From: Nocardiopsis suaedae
GTDB lineage: Bacteria; Actinomycetota; Actinomycetes; Streptosporangiales; Streptosporangiaceae
Length of the DNA: 64,000 nucleotides
Direction of reading: 5' to 3'
Assembly: GCF_027706745.1 (NCBI RefSeq)
Contig: NZ_JAQFWP010000016.1
Location: 48,280-112,279, forward strand
Shown: in pieces, positions 24,799 through 33,036 of the stretch
Layout: every line of letters starts with the position of its first letter
Numbering within the stretch: position 1 is the first letter of the stretch
The notes under the pieces: generated by a model
Seen by the model: the letters and a program-made list of their open reading frames with translations, nothing else
Databases searched by the model: none
What the model was told of the DNA's origin: nothing
Translations under genes and position numbers: made by a program

Positions 24799-27049
24799 GG
24801 CCGTCCGCCCCTCCGGCCGCCTCGGACCCGGCGCAGTCCGCGCCGAACGACCCGGCCCCGATCGCATGGAGCAGGACGTCCAGTCCGAACTCCGCCTCGA
24901 TCCCCGATCCGTACCGGCCCTCCTCCAGAAGGGGGATGATCTCGGACTCCCACACCAGGCGCAGCCCTTCACGGGAGCCGGTCCGCGTCGTCATGAGGAA
25001 GGACGGGCCGATGAGCCGGGCAGAGTCGCCGATGCGCCTGTTGAGTTCCTCCAGAAGCCGCGCCGGTGTCGAATCCCTTTCCTTCTCGCCGAGCCAGCGC
25101 GCCAGCAGTCCGTCGAGCGGGGCCTTGTCGGGTGAGAGCGCCCTGAAGGCGAACCGGCGGCGGAGTGCCGAATCCACCAGGGCGATCGACCGGTCCGCCG
25201 TGTTCATGGTGCCGACCACGAACAGGTTCTCCGGCAGGGAGAACGACGCGCTTTCCCGCGCGTACTGGAGGGTGATCCGCCTGTCGCGGTATTCGAGCAG
25301 GAAGTACAGTTCCCCGAACACCTTGGCCGTGTTCGCGCGGTTGAACTCGTCGATGACCAGGAAATACGGGTGGGCGGGGTCGTTGCGCGCCGCCTCGGCG
25401 ATGCGCTTGAAAGGGCCGTCCTCCGGGGCGTAGGTGAGGCTTCCGTCTTCTCGCACCTGCGGCCGCAGGCCCTCGACGAAATCCTCATAGGCGAATGAGG
25501 GATGGAATTGGACGAGCTCCGTGCGGTCCTCTCCGGCGACGAACTCGGCGAGCGCGAGGGCGAGATACGTCTTCCCGGTCCCGGGCGGGCCGTACAGCAG
25601 GAGCTGGCGCTTGTCCCTCAGCAGTTCGAGCGTCTCGGCGACCCAACCGCGGGGGAAGAGGAGGCGGTCGGCCAGGGGAGCGCTCTCCGCGGGCCAGTCG
25701 ATGTCGACCGTCCCGTCGATGGCCTGGGCCTCGTCGCCGACGTCCTCGCCCAGCCCCGCCTGTTCGGCCAGCCAGGCGATGGCGTCGGTGATGTCGCTGA
25801 CCGTGGTGCGCCGGTTGAGGGAGCTGCGGACCGTCTGCGGGAGGTCGGCGCGGCTGAGGGTGTTCCGGCTCCACTCGACCTTCCGGCGGCGGGCGGCCTG
25901 GAGGCCGTCCGACGGGTCGTAGTAGGCCTCGCCTACGGTCCTGCCGACGTGGACGTCGTCGCCGTCGACGGTCGCCACGAGGTCGCCCGGCCGGATCCGG
26001 GTGAGGAACGTGTGGAGTTGCGAGGTCGCCTGGCCTGTGCTCCGCGGCGATGACTCGGGGTAGGCCTCGGCGACGACCGATTGGATCTCCTCGCGCGGGG
26101 TGCCGGGCATGATCCTGGGCACCTCCATGAAGGACGTGGAGACGAAGCCCTCCCGCAGCCATTGGGGGACCTGGTTCAGGAACACATGGTTCTCGCCGCC
26201 GACATTGGCCCCGCGAACCAGCCAGCCGCGCTGGGCGGCCTCCCCGCCCTGCCAACGGGACCGGAAGGGCTCGGCATAGAAGTCGACGGGGCCGTCGTGC
26301 CCGGCTTCGAGCACGGCGCGGATGGCGGCGAGGTCGCGGTCGACATCGCCCGTCGGCGCGTCGATCCGGCCGACGAAGGCGTCACGGATCCGCTTCTTGT
26401 GGTCGGCGCTCGCCATGACCTCGAAGGTCTCGGGAAAAGCGAGCCAGAGCAGCACGTTGTACTGGGCCCGCGCGCGGTTTCCCAGGTCGAGTTCGGTCAT
26501 GGTCTCCAGTGCGGCCTCGCGGAATTGCCAGGGGGCGGACAGCAGCTCGGCGCCGGCGTCCGCGGCGTCCCGGTCACCGGTCAGGCGGCTCGCCATACGG
26601 ATGAGAAAGGCGAACTGCGCCCAGCGGTAGTTGAGGAAGGCCTGACCGCCGAGCAGGAAGCCCTCAAGGGCCTCGTCCAGTTCTGCGGGGATCTGCACCG
26701 GCCGGGACGACAAGGCGAGGGCCTCGTCGATGATCTCCCGTTTCCTATCGGGGCTGAGCTGGGACGAGGACAGCGGGAGCATGTTCAGGTAGAGCAGCTC
26801 GCCCGCGAGTACGACCGCCTCGTCGGACAGGCCCTTGAGCTGGCGCTGCAGTTTCTCGACGAAGGACCCCCGTCCTTCGTCGAGGTTGCCGATGAAGGCT
26901 TCGTCCAACTCGGCTACCACGGAGGGGACCCAGATGCGCAGGTCCGGGTCGAATGTCGAACGCTCGCTGCGCACGCCCTGGTGGAGGAGGGTGTGAGCGG
27001 CTCCGATCACGGCTCGGAACTGGGGGTATTCCTCATACGCAGGCGCCAA
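24791..27049 (-). CDS. mcrB: McrB-like AAA+ NTPase with modified-DNA recognition region, 752 aa
   Basis: The motor domain has Walker A GPPGTGKTY, Walker B FLVIDEFNRAN and the McrB signature MNTADRS, in residues 485-620. The N-terminal 480 residues are not the classic E. coli McrB DNA-binding domain. They include a helical region (YNVLLWLAFPETFEVMASAD) and a beta module near 350-400 (RPGDLVATVDGDDVHVGRTV), which looks like the EVE-like readers of modified bases. I place the start at TTG 27049 because AGAGGAAAGGG lies 7 bases before it. The GTG at 27103 lies in the loop of a terminator-like hairpin and lacks a ribosome site. Confidence 0.85.
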   Translation of the reverse strand: MAPAYEEYPQFRAVIGAAHTLLHQGVRSERSTFDPDLRIWVPSVVAELDEAFIGNLDEGRGSFVEKLQRQLKGLSDEAVVLAGELLYLNMLPLSSSQLSPDRKREIIDEALALSSRPVQIPAELDEALEGFLLGGQAFLNYRWAQFAFLIRMASRLTGDRDAADAGAELLSAPWQFREAALETMTELDLGNRARAQYNVLLWLAFPETFEVMASADHKKRIRDAFVGRIDAPTGDVDRDLAAIRAVLEAGHDGPVDFYAEPFRSRWQGGEAAQRGWLVRGANVGGENHVFLNQVPQWLREGFVSTSFMEVPRIMPGTPREEIQSVVAEAYPESSPRSTGQATSQLHTFLTRIRPGDLVATVDGDDVHVGRTVGEAYYDPSDGLQAARRRKVEWSRNTLSRADLPQTVRSSLNRRTTVSDITDAIAWLAEQAGLGEDVGDEAQAIDGTVDIDWPAESAPLADRLLFPRGWVAETLELLRDKRQLLLYGPPGTGKTYLALALAEFVAGEDRTELVQFHPSFAYEDFVEGLRPQVREDGSLTYAPEDGPFKRIAEAARNDPAHPYFLVIDEFNRANTAKVFGELYFLLEYRDRRITLQYARESASFSLPENLFVVGTMNTADRSIALVDSALRRRFAFRALSPDKAPLDGLLARWLGEKERDSTPARLLEELNRRIGDSARLIGPSFLMTTRTGSREGLRLVWESEIIPLLEEGRYGSGIEAEFGLDVLLHAIGAGSFGADCAGSEAAGGADGRE

Positions 27050-27087
27050 CGGGTTTCCCTTTCCTCTATTCCCTATGCCCGCGGACC

Positions 27088-27121
27088 GGGGGCGGGCGCT
27101 CACACGCTAGCGCCCGCCCCC
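27088..27121 (-). terminator. strong stem-loop between the acylase gene and mcrB
   Basis: Thirteen-base perfect arms, GGGGGCGGGCGCT (27088-27100) and AGCGCCCGCCCCC (27109-27121), flank an 8-base loop. It lies 88 bases past the acylase stop and most likely ends that transcript. It has no U-tract. Confidence 0.7.
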
Positions 27122-27208
27122 GACATTCGGCGAACGGTGCGAACGCCCACTCCTCAACCGGGAACGGGAGTCGGATTAGGAAAACGGACAGGAACAGCGG
27201 GCCGGGGG

Positions 27209-29806
27209 TCATGGGGTGAGCACGAGCGTGTTCTCGGCGGCCCCTTCGACGGCCTCTTCAGTGAAATGCATCGGGACGGTCTCACCCGTGGCCCAGGACT
27301 CGGTCTGGGAGCCGCGGTCCGGGTGGAAGGCATGGCCGGAGGGGCCGGTCAGGTCGATCCAGCGCGCGGCGTCGAGGTCGGCCATGTCCACGGCCATGCG
27401 CATGGACGGCACCCACGTCACCGCATAGCCCTCCGTCCGGTCCCAACCCGTGGCATTCACCGTGCTGGAGCCGCCCGACGTTTCGACGGGCGAGCCGTTG
27501 AAGGCCCACTCGATCGGGCCGATGCCCGACGTCCCCAGCGACGGGTGGGTGGGGGTGAGGGTGTGCATCGCGCCCCAGCGCCACTCCGAGGGGTCGTCGC
27601 CGAACCGCCCGGTGAGCTCATCGGCGGCCCGCTCCATGGCGGCGGCGAGCACGGCGTCGCGGCCGCTGACCTCCTCGCCTTCCCACCAGGGGGAGTCCGG
27701 GTCCTCGAGGAGCCGGGACACCACCAGCCAACCGCGTGAGGAGCCGTCCATCGGGTGCTCTTCCGGGAGCTCGTCGAAGGCCAGGTCGAGCAGATGGTTC
27801 CACACGGAGTTGTAGAACGCGGCACCGGCCGAGTCGGCGTCCTGGTCCATGTCCCAGTCGGCCAGCAGCGCCTGCCCTTGGGCGGCCGCGCCGTCGACGT
27901 CGGCCTCCAGCAGGTGCGGGACGACGGCCCGCGCACCGAGGTTGGCGGTGTCCATCTGGATGCGCACCATGTCCTCGGGCGTCAGCTCCGTCCCGGCGTC
28001 GATCTCCTCCTGGAGGAGCTCGTGGATGCGGGCCGCCCTGTAGCCGTAGTCCCAGTCCTCGGTGAGGAAGTGCGGGTAGTCCGAGCCGGTGGCGGCCTGG
28101 TTCGCGGTGACGATGACGCCCGACTCGGGGTCGCGCACCGAGGGCAGGTCGTCGAAGTCGATGAAGCCCTCCCAGTCATAGGAGGAGTCCCAGCCGGGCG
28201 CGGGCCAGCGCCCGTCGCCCTCGCCGCGCACCGGGATGGTCCCGGGGGCCTGGTAGCCGATGGTGCCGGAGGTGTCGGCGTAGATGAGGTTCTGCGCCGG
28301 GACCTCGAAGGAGCGCGCGGCGTCGCGGAACTCCTCGAAGTCCGACGCCGAGGACATGGAGAAGATGGCGTCGGCCGTCGTCCCGGGGGTCAGGGCGGTC
28401 CAGGACAGCGAGACCGCGTAGCCGCCGCCCTCGGGCTCCCCGTCCGCCTGCTCGACCGGCTCCCCGTCGGCGCCGACCGGCGGGGCCTCGCCGAAGCCGC
28501 GCAGGTCGAGGGCGGCCCCGGCGTCGGAGAGCACGGGGCCGTGGCGGGTGGAGCGGACGGTGAACTCGACCGGCTCGCCGCCGGCCACCCGCACGGTCTC
28601 CTCGCGGGTCTCCAGCGGCTCGGGCTCGCCGTCGACGATGGCGGCCCCGTCCTCGATCCGCTCCAGGTACAGGTCGGCGACGTCGGGGCCGAGGTTGGTG
28701 AAGCCCCAGGCGATGTCGGCGTTGTGGCCGATGACGATTCCGGGCAGCCCGGCGAAGGAGAAGCCGGTGGCGTCGAAGGGGCACGCCTCGCCGGGGTCGG
28801 TGCAGTGCAGCCCGGTCTGGTACCAGACCGAGGGCATCTGCGGGCCCAGGTGCGGGTCGTTGGCCAGCACGGGCAGGCCCGAGGCGGTGTGGTCGCCGGA
28901 GACCACCCAGGAGTTGGAGCCCAGGTCGGGGCCGGAGGGGCCGAGCAGGGACGGCACCGAGCCCAGGCCCGCGCCGACGTCCTGGAGCAGGGGAGCGGCG
29001 GGGGCGAGGGACTCGTCGGCCCCGGACGTCTCCTCCCCGTCGCCGCGGTCCTCCCCCTCGCCGCCTGTCCCGCCGTCATCCGTCCCGCCGGTGCCCGCGT
29101 CCCCGTCCACGATCGGCGCGTGGTCGTCCTCGGGATAGTCCGGGTACAGCTCCTCGACCCGTTCCCGGTCGAGCCCGGACGCCAGCAGGGAGGCGCGCTC
29201 GATCTCGTCCTCCATGTTCCCGCGCAGGTCCCAGGCCATGGCCTTGAGCCAGGCGAGGCTGTCGGTCGGCGTCCACTCCTCGACCTCGTGGTCCGGGGCG
29301 AGGGCGGCGAGCACGGAGAACTCCAGCCCCAGCTCACCGCCGTCGCGCTCGGCCAGGTAAGCGTTGACACCGTCGGCGTAGGCGTCCAGGTAGGCCCGCG
29401 TATCGGGCTCGAGCAGCCCGTACTCCTGCTCGGCGACGCGGCGCCACCCCATGGTGCGCAGGTAGACGTCGGTCTCCACCTGCTCCTCACCGAACATCTC
29501 GGCCAGGCGCCCCGCGGTCGTCATCCGGTTGAAGTGCATCTGCCAGAACCGGTCCTGGGCGTGTACGTAGCCCTGCGCCTTGAACAGGTCCTCGGCCGAG
29601 TCCGCGTAGATCTGGGGGATGCCGTGGGCGTCCCGGTACACGGTGGCTTCGTTCTCCAGCCCCGGAACCGCGACCTCCCCGTCCACCTGCGGGAAGGCGC
29701 GCTGGACGCTCCAGAACCCGACTCCGCCCGCCACGAGTACGAGCGCGAGGACCACGGACAGGGGGATGAGGACCCATCTCCGGACGGGTCGTGTGATGCG
29801 CACCAT
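27209..29806 (-). CDS. penicillin acylase family N-terminal-nucleophile hydrolase, 865 aa
   Basis: Secreted or membrane-anchored Ntn hydrolase processed into alpha and beta chains. A hydrophobic segment at residues 11-33 is a signal or anchor. The alpha-chain part has VYRDAHGIPQIYADSAEDLF and GYVHAQDRFWQMHFNRM. An acidic Gly-rich linker at 233-265 precedes the cleavage site. The nucleophile is Ser297 in GSNSWVVSG, the start of the mature beta chain. Related enzymes cleave acyl-homoserine lactones, cyclic lipopeptides or penicillins, so a role in signal or antibiotic deacylation is possible. The promoter appears leaderless (see 29807-29833). Confidence 0.9.
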   Translation of the reverse strand: MVRITRPVRRWVLIPLSVVLALVLVAGGVGFWSVQRAFPQVDGEVAVPGLENEATVYRDAHGIPQIYADSAEDLFKAQGYVHAQDRFWQMHFNRMTTAGRLAEMFGEEQVETDVYLRTMGWRRVAEQEYGLLEPDTRAYLDAYADGVNAYLAERDGGELGLEFSVLAALAPDHEVEEWTPTDSLAWLKAMAWDLRGNMEDEIERASLLASGLDRERVEELYPDYPEDDHAPIVDGDAGTGGTDDGGTGGEGEDRGDGEETSGADESLAPAAPLLQDVGAGLGSVPSLLGPSGPDLGSNSWVVSGDHTASGLPVLANDPHLGPQMPSVWYQTGLHCTDPGEACPFDATGFSFAGLPGIVIGHNADIAWGFTNLGPDVADLYLERIEDGAAIVDGEPEPLETREETVRVAGGEPVEFTVRSTRHGPVLSDAGAALDLRGFGEAPPVGADGEPVEQADGEPEGGGYAVSLSWTALTPGTTADAIFSMSSASDFEEFRDAARSFEVPAQNLIYADTSGTIGYQAPGTIPVRGEGDGRWPAPGWDSSYDWEGFIDFDDLPSVRDPESGVIVTANQAATGSDYPHFLTEDWDYGYRAARIHELLQEEIDAGTELTPEDMVRIQMDTANLGARAVVPHLLEADVDGAAAQGQALLADWDMDQDADSAGAAFYNSVWNHLLDLAFDELPEEHPMDGSSRGWLVVSRLLEDPDSPWWEGEEVSGRDAVLAAAMERAADELTGRFGDDPSEWRWGAMHTLTPTHPSLGTSGIGPIEWAFNGSPVETSGGSSTVNATGWDRTEGYAVTWVPSMRMAVDMADLDAARWIDLTGPSGHAFHPDRGSQTESWATGETVPMHFTEEAVEGAAENTLVLTP

Positions 29807-29833
29807 ATGCGCAATATAGACCGACTAGTCGGG
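29807..29833 (-). promoter_or_regulatory. predicted leaderless promoter with TetR-type operator for the acylase
   Basis: On the minus strand TATATT (29813-29818) ends 6 bases before the ATG at 29806, so transcription should begin at or next to the start codon; no ribosome site is present. The core CCGACTAGTCGG (29821-29832) is a perfect palindrome in the promoter spacer and overlaps the stop codon of the MFS gene. Confidence 0.6.
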
Positions 29834-31102
29834 AGGGCGAAGATCGGGGGGCGGGCACGGATCACCGGGACGGGGCCCCACGCGCCCTCGGGCCGGGGTG
29901 ACGCGGGGAGCGGGAGCGGAGGGGAAGAGCCGCACGGACACCGCCATGAACACCAGTGTCACCAGGCCGACCAGGGACGCGGCCATCGCCGCCCCGGTTC
30001 CGCCGTAGAGGGCGACCGCGCCGCCGCCGAGCGCACCCGCCGCCGCGATCCCCACGTACAGGCCGCTCGTGTTCAGCGCCACCGCCTCAGTGCCCGCGTC
30101 GCCCGCCAAACGGAGCGCGCGCGTGTTCATCGGGGGGTTGAACCCCCAACCGGCGAACCCGTACACGGCCAGGGCGGCGGCCACGAGCCACACGGGCGCC
30201 CCGCCCCCGCCCGCCAGGCCGATCACCGCCAGGCCGACGGTGGCGGCCACGAGCAGGGCGAAGGTCCCCACCAGCGCCCGGTCGGCGCCCCAGTGGTCGG
30301 TCATGCGCCCGCCTGTGAAAGTTCCTACGGCACCCGCGGCGCCGACCACACCGATGAAGACGGCGAGGAGCCACCCGCCCTGGCCGCTCAGGTCCCGGGT
30401 GATCGGGCCGATGTAGGTGTAGGTGAGCATGCCGCCACCGGCCCCCATCACCGTGGCGAGCACACAGGTCAGTACCGCGGGGCGGGTGAGGATCCGCAGC
30501 CGCTCGCGCACCCCGATCTCGGGGGCGCCGGAGAGGCGCGGAAGAAAGGCTGAACTCGCGGCCGCCACGAGTAGGGCAAGCGCGGCCACAGCGACGAACG
30601 TCGACCGCCACCCGAACCAGGTTCCGAGCAGCGAGCCGAGAGGCACACCGACGAACAGGGAGACCGTCAGCCCCGCGGCGACCGCGCCCATGGCCCGGCC
30701 CGCCCGCTCGGGTGCGGCCAAACGCCCGGCCGTCGCGAAGACCGCTGGGGTGATCGAGGCGGCGACCAGAGCCGCGAGCACGCGCAGCGCCATGAGCCCC
30801 GCGTAGGAGGGCGCCAGCGCGGTCACGACGTTGATCAGGGCGAACACCGTCAGGCCGCCGACGATGAGGGCTTTGCGCGGCCAGCGCGCGGTGGCCACCG
30901 CGATGGGCGGGGCGGCCACCGCGTAGGTGATCGAGAAGACGGTGACCAATTGCCCGGCCGCGGCCTCGCTGACCTCTTGTTCTCGGGCGATCGCCGGGAG
31001 CACCCCGGCGGTGACGAAGTCGTCGGTGCCGATGACGAAGGTGGTCAGCATCAGGCAAGCCAGCCACCCGGACCCCGGGGGCCCGCCGTGTGAAGTGGAC
31101 AT
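29825..31102 (-). CDS. MFS transporter, DHA1 type, 425 aa
   Basis: Twelve-segment major-facilitator exporter. Visible features are FVIGTDDFVTAGVLPAIA in helix 1, the loop ATARWPRKALIVGG between helices 2 and 3, and LRVLAALVAASITPAVFATA in helix 4. DHA1 members export drugs, sugars or dyes. It follows a MerR regulator on the same strand, with a MerR-like dyad in the 73-base gap, so expression is probably inducible by the substrate. Its stop codon lies inside the operator of the next gene. Confidence 0.88.
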   Translation of the reverse strand: MSTSHGGPPGSGWLACLMLTTFVIGTDDFVTAGVLPAIAREQEVSEAAAGQLVTVFSITYAVAAPPIAVATARWPRKALIVGGLTVFALINVVTALAPSYAGLMALRVLAALVAASITPAVFATAGRLAAPERAGRAMGAVAAGLTVSLFVGVPLGSLLGTWFGWRSTFVAVAALALLVAAASSAFLPRLSGAPEIGVRERLRILTRPAVLTCVLATVMGAGGGMLTYTYIGPITRDLSGQGGWLLAVFIGVVGAAGAVGTFTGGRMTDHWGADRALVGTFALLVAATVGLAVIGLAGGGGAPVWLVAAALAVYGFAGWGFNPPMNTRALRLAGDAGTEAVALNTSGLYVGIAAAGALGGGAVALYGGTGAAMAASLVGLVTLVFMAVSVRLFPSAPAPRVTPARGRVGPRPGDPCPPPDLRPPD

Positions 31103-31120
31103 GGCCGGGACGGTAGGGCG

Positions 31121-31142
31121 TTGACACGGGTGTCAAGGTCAA
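31121..31142 (-). promoter_or_regulatory. MerR-type promoter dyad before the MFS gene
   Basis: TTGACACGGGTGTCAA (31121-31136) is a near-perfect dyad. On the minus strand TTGACC (31137-31142) and a weak CCTACC/CTACCG near 31111-31117 are spaced 19-20 bases, the over-long spacer typical of MerR-activated promoters. The -10 lies 8-9 bases from ATG 31102, so this transcript may also be leaderless. Confidence 0.6.
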
Positions 31143-31175
31143 GGACCGCGACGGGCGCTCGCGGGCCCCGGAGCC

Positions 31176-31577
31176 TCACACGCGGGTCGTCTCTGCCCCA
31201 ATCTCCTCGACGAGCGCCGACTCATGGGACGCCAGCCGGTTCCGGAGCCGCTGCAACCGTGTGATCCGGTCGTCCAGGCTCTTGAGACGGTCCTGCACCG
31301 TGTCCAGCTCGGCCGGGCAGCGCGGGGTCTCGCTCAACGGGCGGTCCGAACAGCCGTTCGCGGCGTAGTGGAGGATGTCCTCGGTGGTGAGCCCCACTTC
31401 GAGGAGGCTCTTGATGTTCCCGGCCCTGGCGACCGCGAGCCGGTCGTAGACCCGGTACCCACTGCCGTTACGCGCCGGGGCCAACAGGCCCTGCTGCTCG
31501 TAATAGCGCAGGGAACGGGTGCTGACACCGATGTGGCTCGCGAGTTCGCCGATGTGCATCGCCACCGCCTTGAGCAT
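31176..31577 (-). CDS. MerR family transcriptional regulator, 133 aa
   Basis: N-terminal winged helix-turn-helix (MHIGELASHIGVSTRSLRYY, then EQQGLLAPARNGSGYRVYDR) followed by the dimerising coiled coil LQRLRNRLASHESALVEEIG. The only Cys residues, in CSDRPLSETPRC, flank a short loop where some MerR proteins bind metal or sense redox state, but they are not a clear metal site. ATG 31559 is an alternative start with AAGG upstream. It probably controls the MFS gene immediately downstream. Confidence 0.9.
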   Translation of the reverse strand: MLKAVAMHIGELASHIGVSTRSLRYYEQQGLLAPARNGSGYRVYDRLAVARAGNIKSLLEVGLTTEDILHYAANGCSDRPLSETPRCPAELDTVQDRLKSLDDRITRLQRLRNRLASHESALVEEIGAETTRV

Positions 31578-31666
31578 CGACCCTCGTTCGGGAGGGGCTG
31601 GAGCGGACAGTGGGACGGTACTCCATCACGGGCGCTCGCGGGCCCGGACGGGCGGGCCGGCGGCCC

Positions 31667-32677
31667 TCACTCGCCCACCGAGACCTCCATGGTGATGGGG
31701 AAGTGGTCCGCGTAGCCGTCCGGGTTCACGGGTTTGCCCGCTCCGCCGAAGCGGACGGGGGAGGGGTAGACGCCCGTCGACACCATGTCCTCGGGCTCGT
31801 GGACGATCCGGACCGACTCGGGTACCGCCCGCAGCACCGAGCCGCGCGTGACCATGTTCCGGTTCACCAGGAACTGGTCGAGCATGTTGGCGAAGTTGTC
31901 GAAGTAGAACGTCCCCGTCGGCTCTGAGGAGGAGCCGCCGGGTGCCTCACCACTGCCCAACGGCGGCCACATCAGGTTCCACAGGCGCGGCGTCGACGAC
32001 GCGTTGAGCACCTTCGCGCGCTGGCGGGTGCTGAGGGCGTGCTGGACCAGGGACGCGTCGAAGGGCTCGTCGTTGAAGTCCCCCATGGCCAGGACCGGGG
32101 TGCGCGGGCCGTGCACCTCCAGCGCGCGCTGATGGAAGTAGGCCAGCGTCTCCCCGGCGACGGCGCGGTACGCGGCCGACTCCCACCGCCCGCCGCTCCG
32201 GGACGGCCAGTGGTTGCCGAAGACGGCCCAGGTCGTCCCCGCGCGGGTGCGGAAGTTGACCTGGAGGATCTCCCGGGTGCCGGTGCGGCGCATCACGACG
32301 TGCTGGAAGACCGCGTCGGGAGGCACCGCCAGCAGGTCCGGGTCGTAGAGGAAGGCGACGTCGATCCCCCGCCGGTCGGAGGTGTCGGCGTGCACCACCC
32401 GGTAGGGGCGGCCGGAACGGGAGCGAACGGCCTCGGCGAGCAGGCGCAGCACGTGCTCGTTCTCCACTTCGCACACCCCGAGCAGGTCGGGGCCGCGGCC
32501 CCCGTGCATCCCCGCGACGACCGACGCCAGGCGGTCGACCTTGCGGTCGAGCAGCGCGGCGGTCCACCCCTCCAGCGACGCCCCGAGGACCCGCTCCAAC
32601 TTCTCGGTCCGCCGCGGAGAGCCTTCGACATCGAGCAGGTTCTCGACGTTCCACCAGGCGACACGGATCGCGGCCAT
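31667..32677 (-). CDS. endonuclease/exonuclease/phosphatase (EEP) family protein, 336 aa
   Basis: EEP-fold metal-dependent phosphodiesterase. The core motifs are in order: AAIRVAWWNVENLL at the start, CEVENEHVLRLL (metal-binding Glu), RRGIDVAFLYDPDLL, GNHWPSRSGG, AMGDFNDEP (metal-binding Asp/Asn) and YADHFPITMEV (catalytic Asp-His). ATG 32677 places NVEN near residue 11, as in homologues; the longer frame to 32863 adds an unrelated Arg-rich lead. There is no signal peptide. Substrates in this fold range from DNA to phospholipids, so none is assigned. Confidence 0.85.
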   Translation of the reverse strand: MAAIRVAWWNVENLLDVEGSPRRTEKLERVLGASLEGWTAALLDRKVDRLASVVAGMHGGRGPDLLGVCEVENEHVLRLLAEAVRSRSGRPYRVVHADTSDRRGIDVAFLYDPDLLAVPPDAVFQHVVMRRTGTREILQVNFRTRAGTTWAVFGNHWPSRSGGRWESAAYRAVAGETLAYFHQRALEVHGPRTPVLAMGDFNDEPFDASLVQHALSTRQRAKVLNASSTPRLWNLMWPPLGSGEAPGGSSSEPTGTFYFDNFANMLDQFLVNRNMVTRGSVLRAVPESVRIVHEPEDMVSTGVYPSPVRFGGAGKPVNPDGYADHFPITMEVSVGE

Positions 32678-33036
32678 ACTCGGCCCCGCCTTCCTCCCCC
32701 CGGTGTTCCTCCTCCGGCTGCCCGCAATGCCCTGACCGCCCCAGCATGCGCGCTCCGAGTGGGCCTGTAAACACGCCTCGGACATGAGAGCGGCCCCTGG
32801 TGTCCGCATGCGGCCGTCGGGGCGCGCCGGGCGCCCAGGCCACCGGATCGGGGCGTGCGACATAAGGTTTCTCTACCGTCCGCGCCATATTGATCACTCA
32901 CCGTCACGGTGACAGTCTGCAGTCGACGCGGAGCCCTCCGGGGCGGGCGGCATTCCTCGTGCACGCCCCCGCCCGTCGGGCTCCGCGTCTGGACCATCCC
33001 CCAGAACCCGGCTGATCGCCGGTGGAAGGAATCCCC
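32678..33036. other. 359-base intergenic region with inverted repeat
   Basis: No gene is supported here. It is the divergent promoter region of the EEP protein and the secreted V8-like protease. The perfect inverted repeat TCACCGTCACGGTGA (32898-32912) follows an AT-richer stretch (CGCCATATTGATCAC) and is a candidate operator for the protease. Confidence 0.4.

Noticed and set aside
27049..27103. GTG 27103 as the mcrB start
   Set aside because: It lies in the loop of a perfect 13-bp hairpin and has no ribosome site, while TTG 27049 has a strong one.
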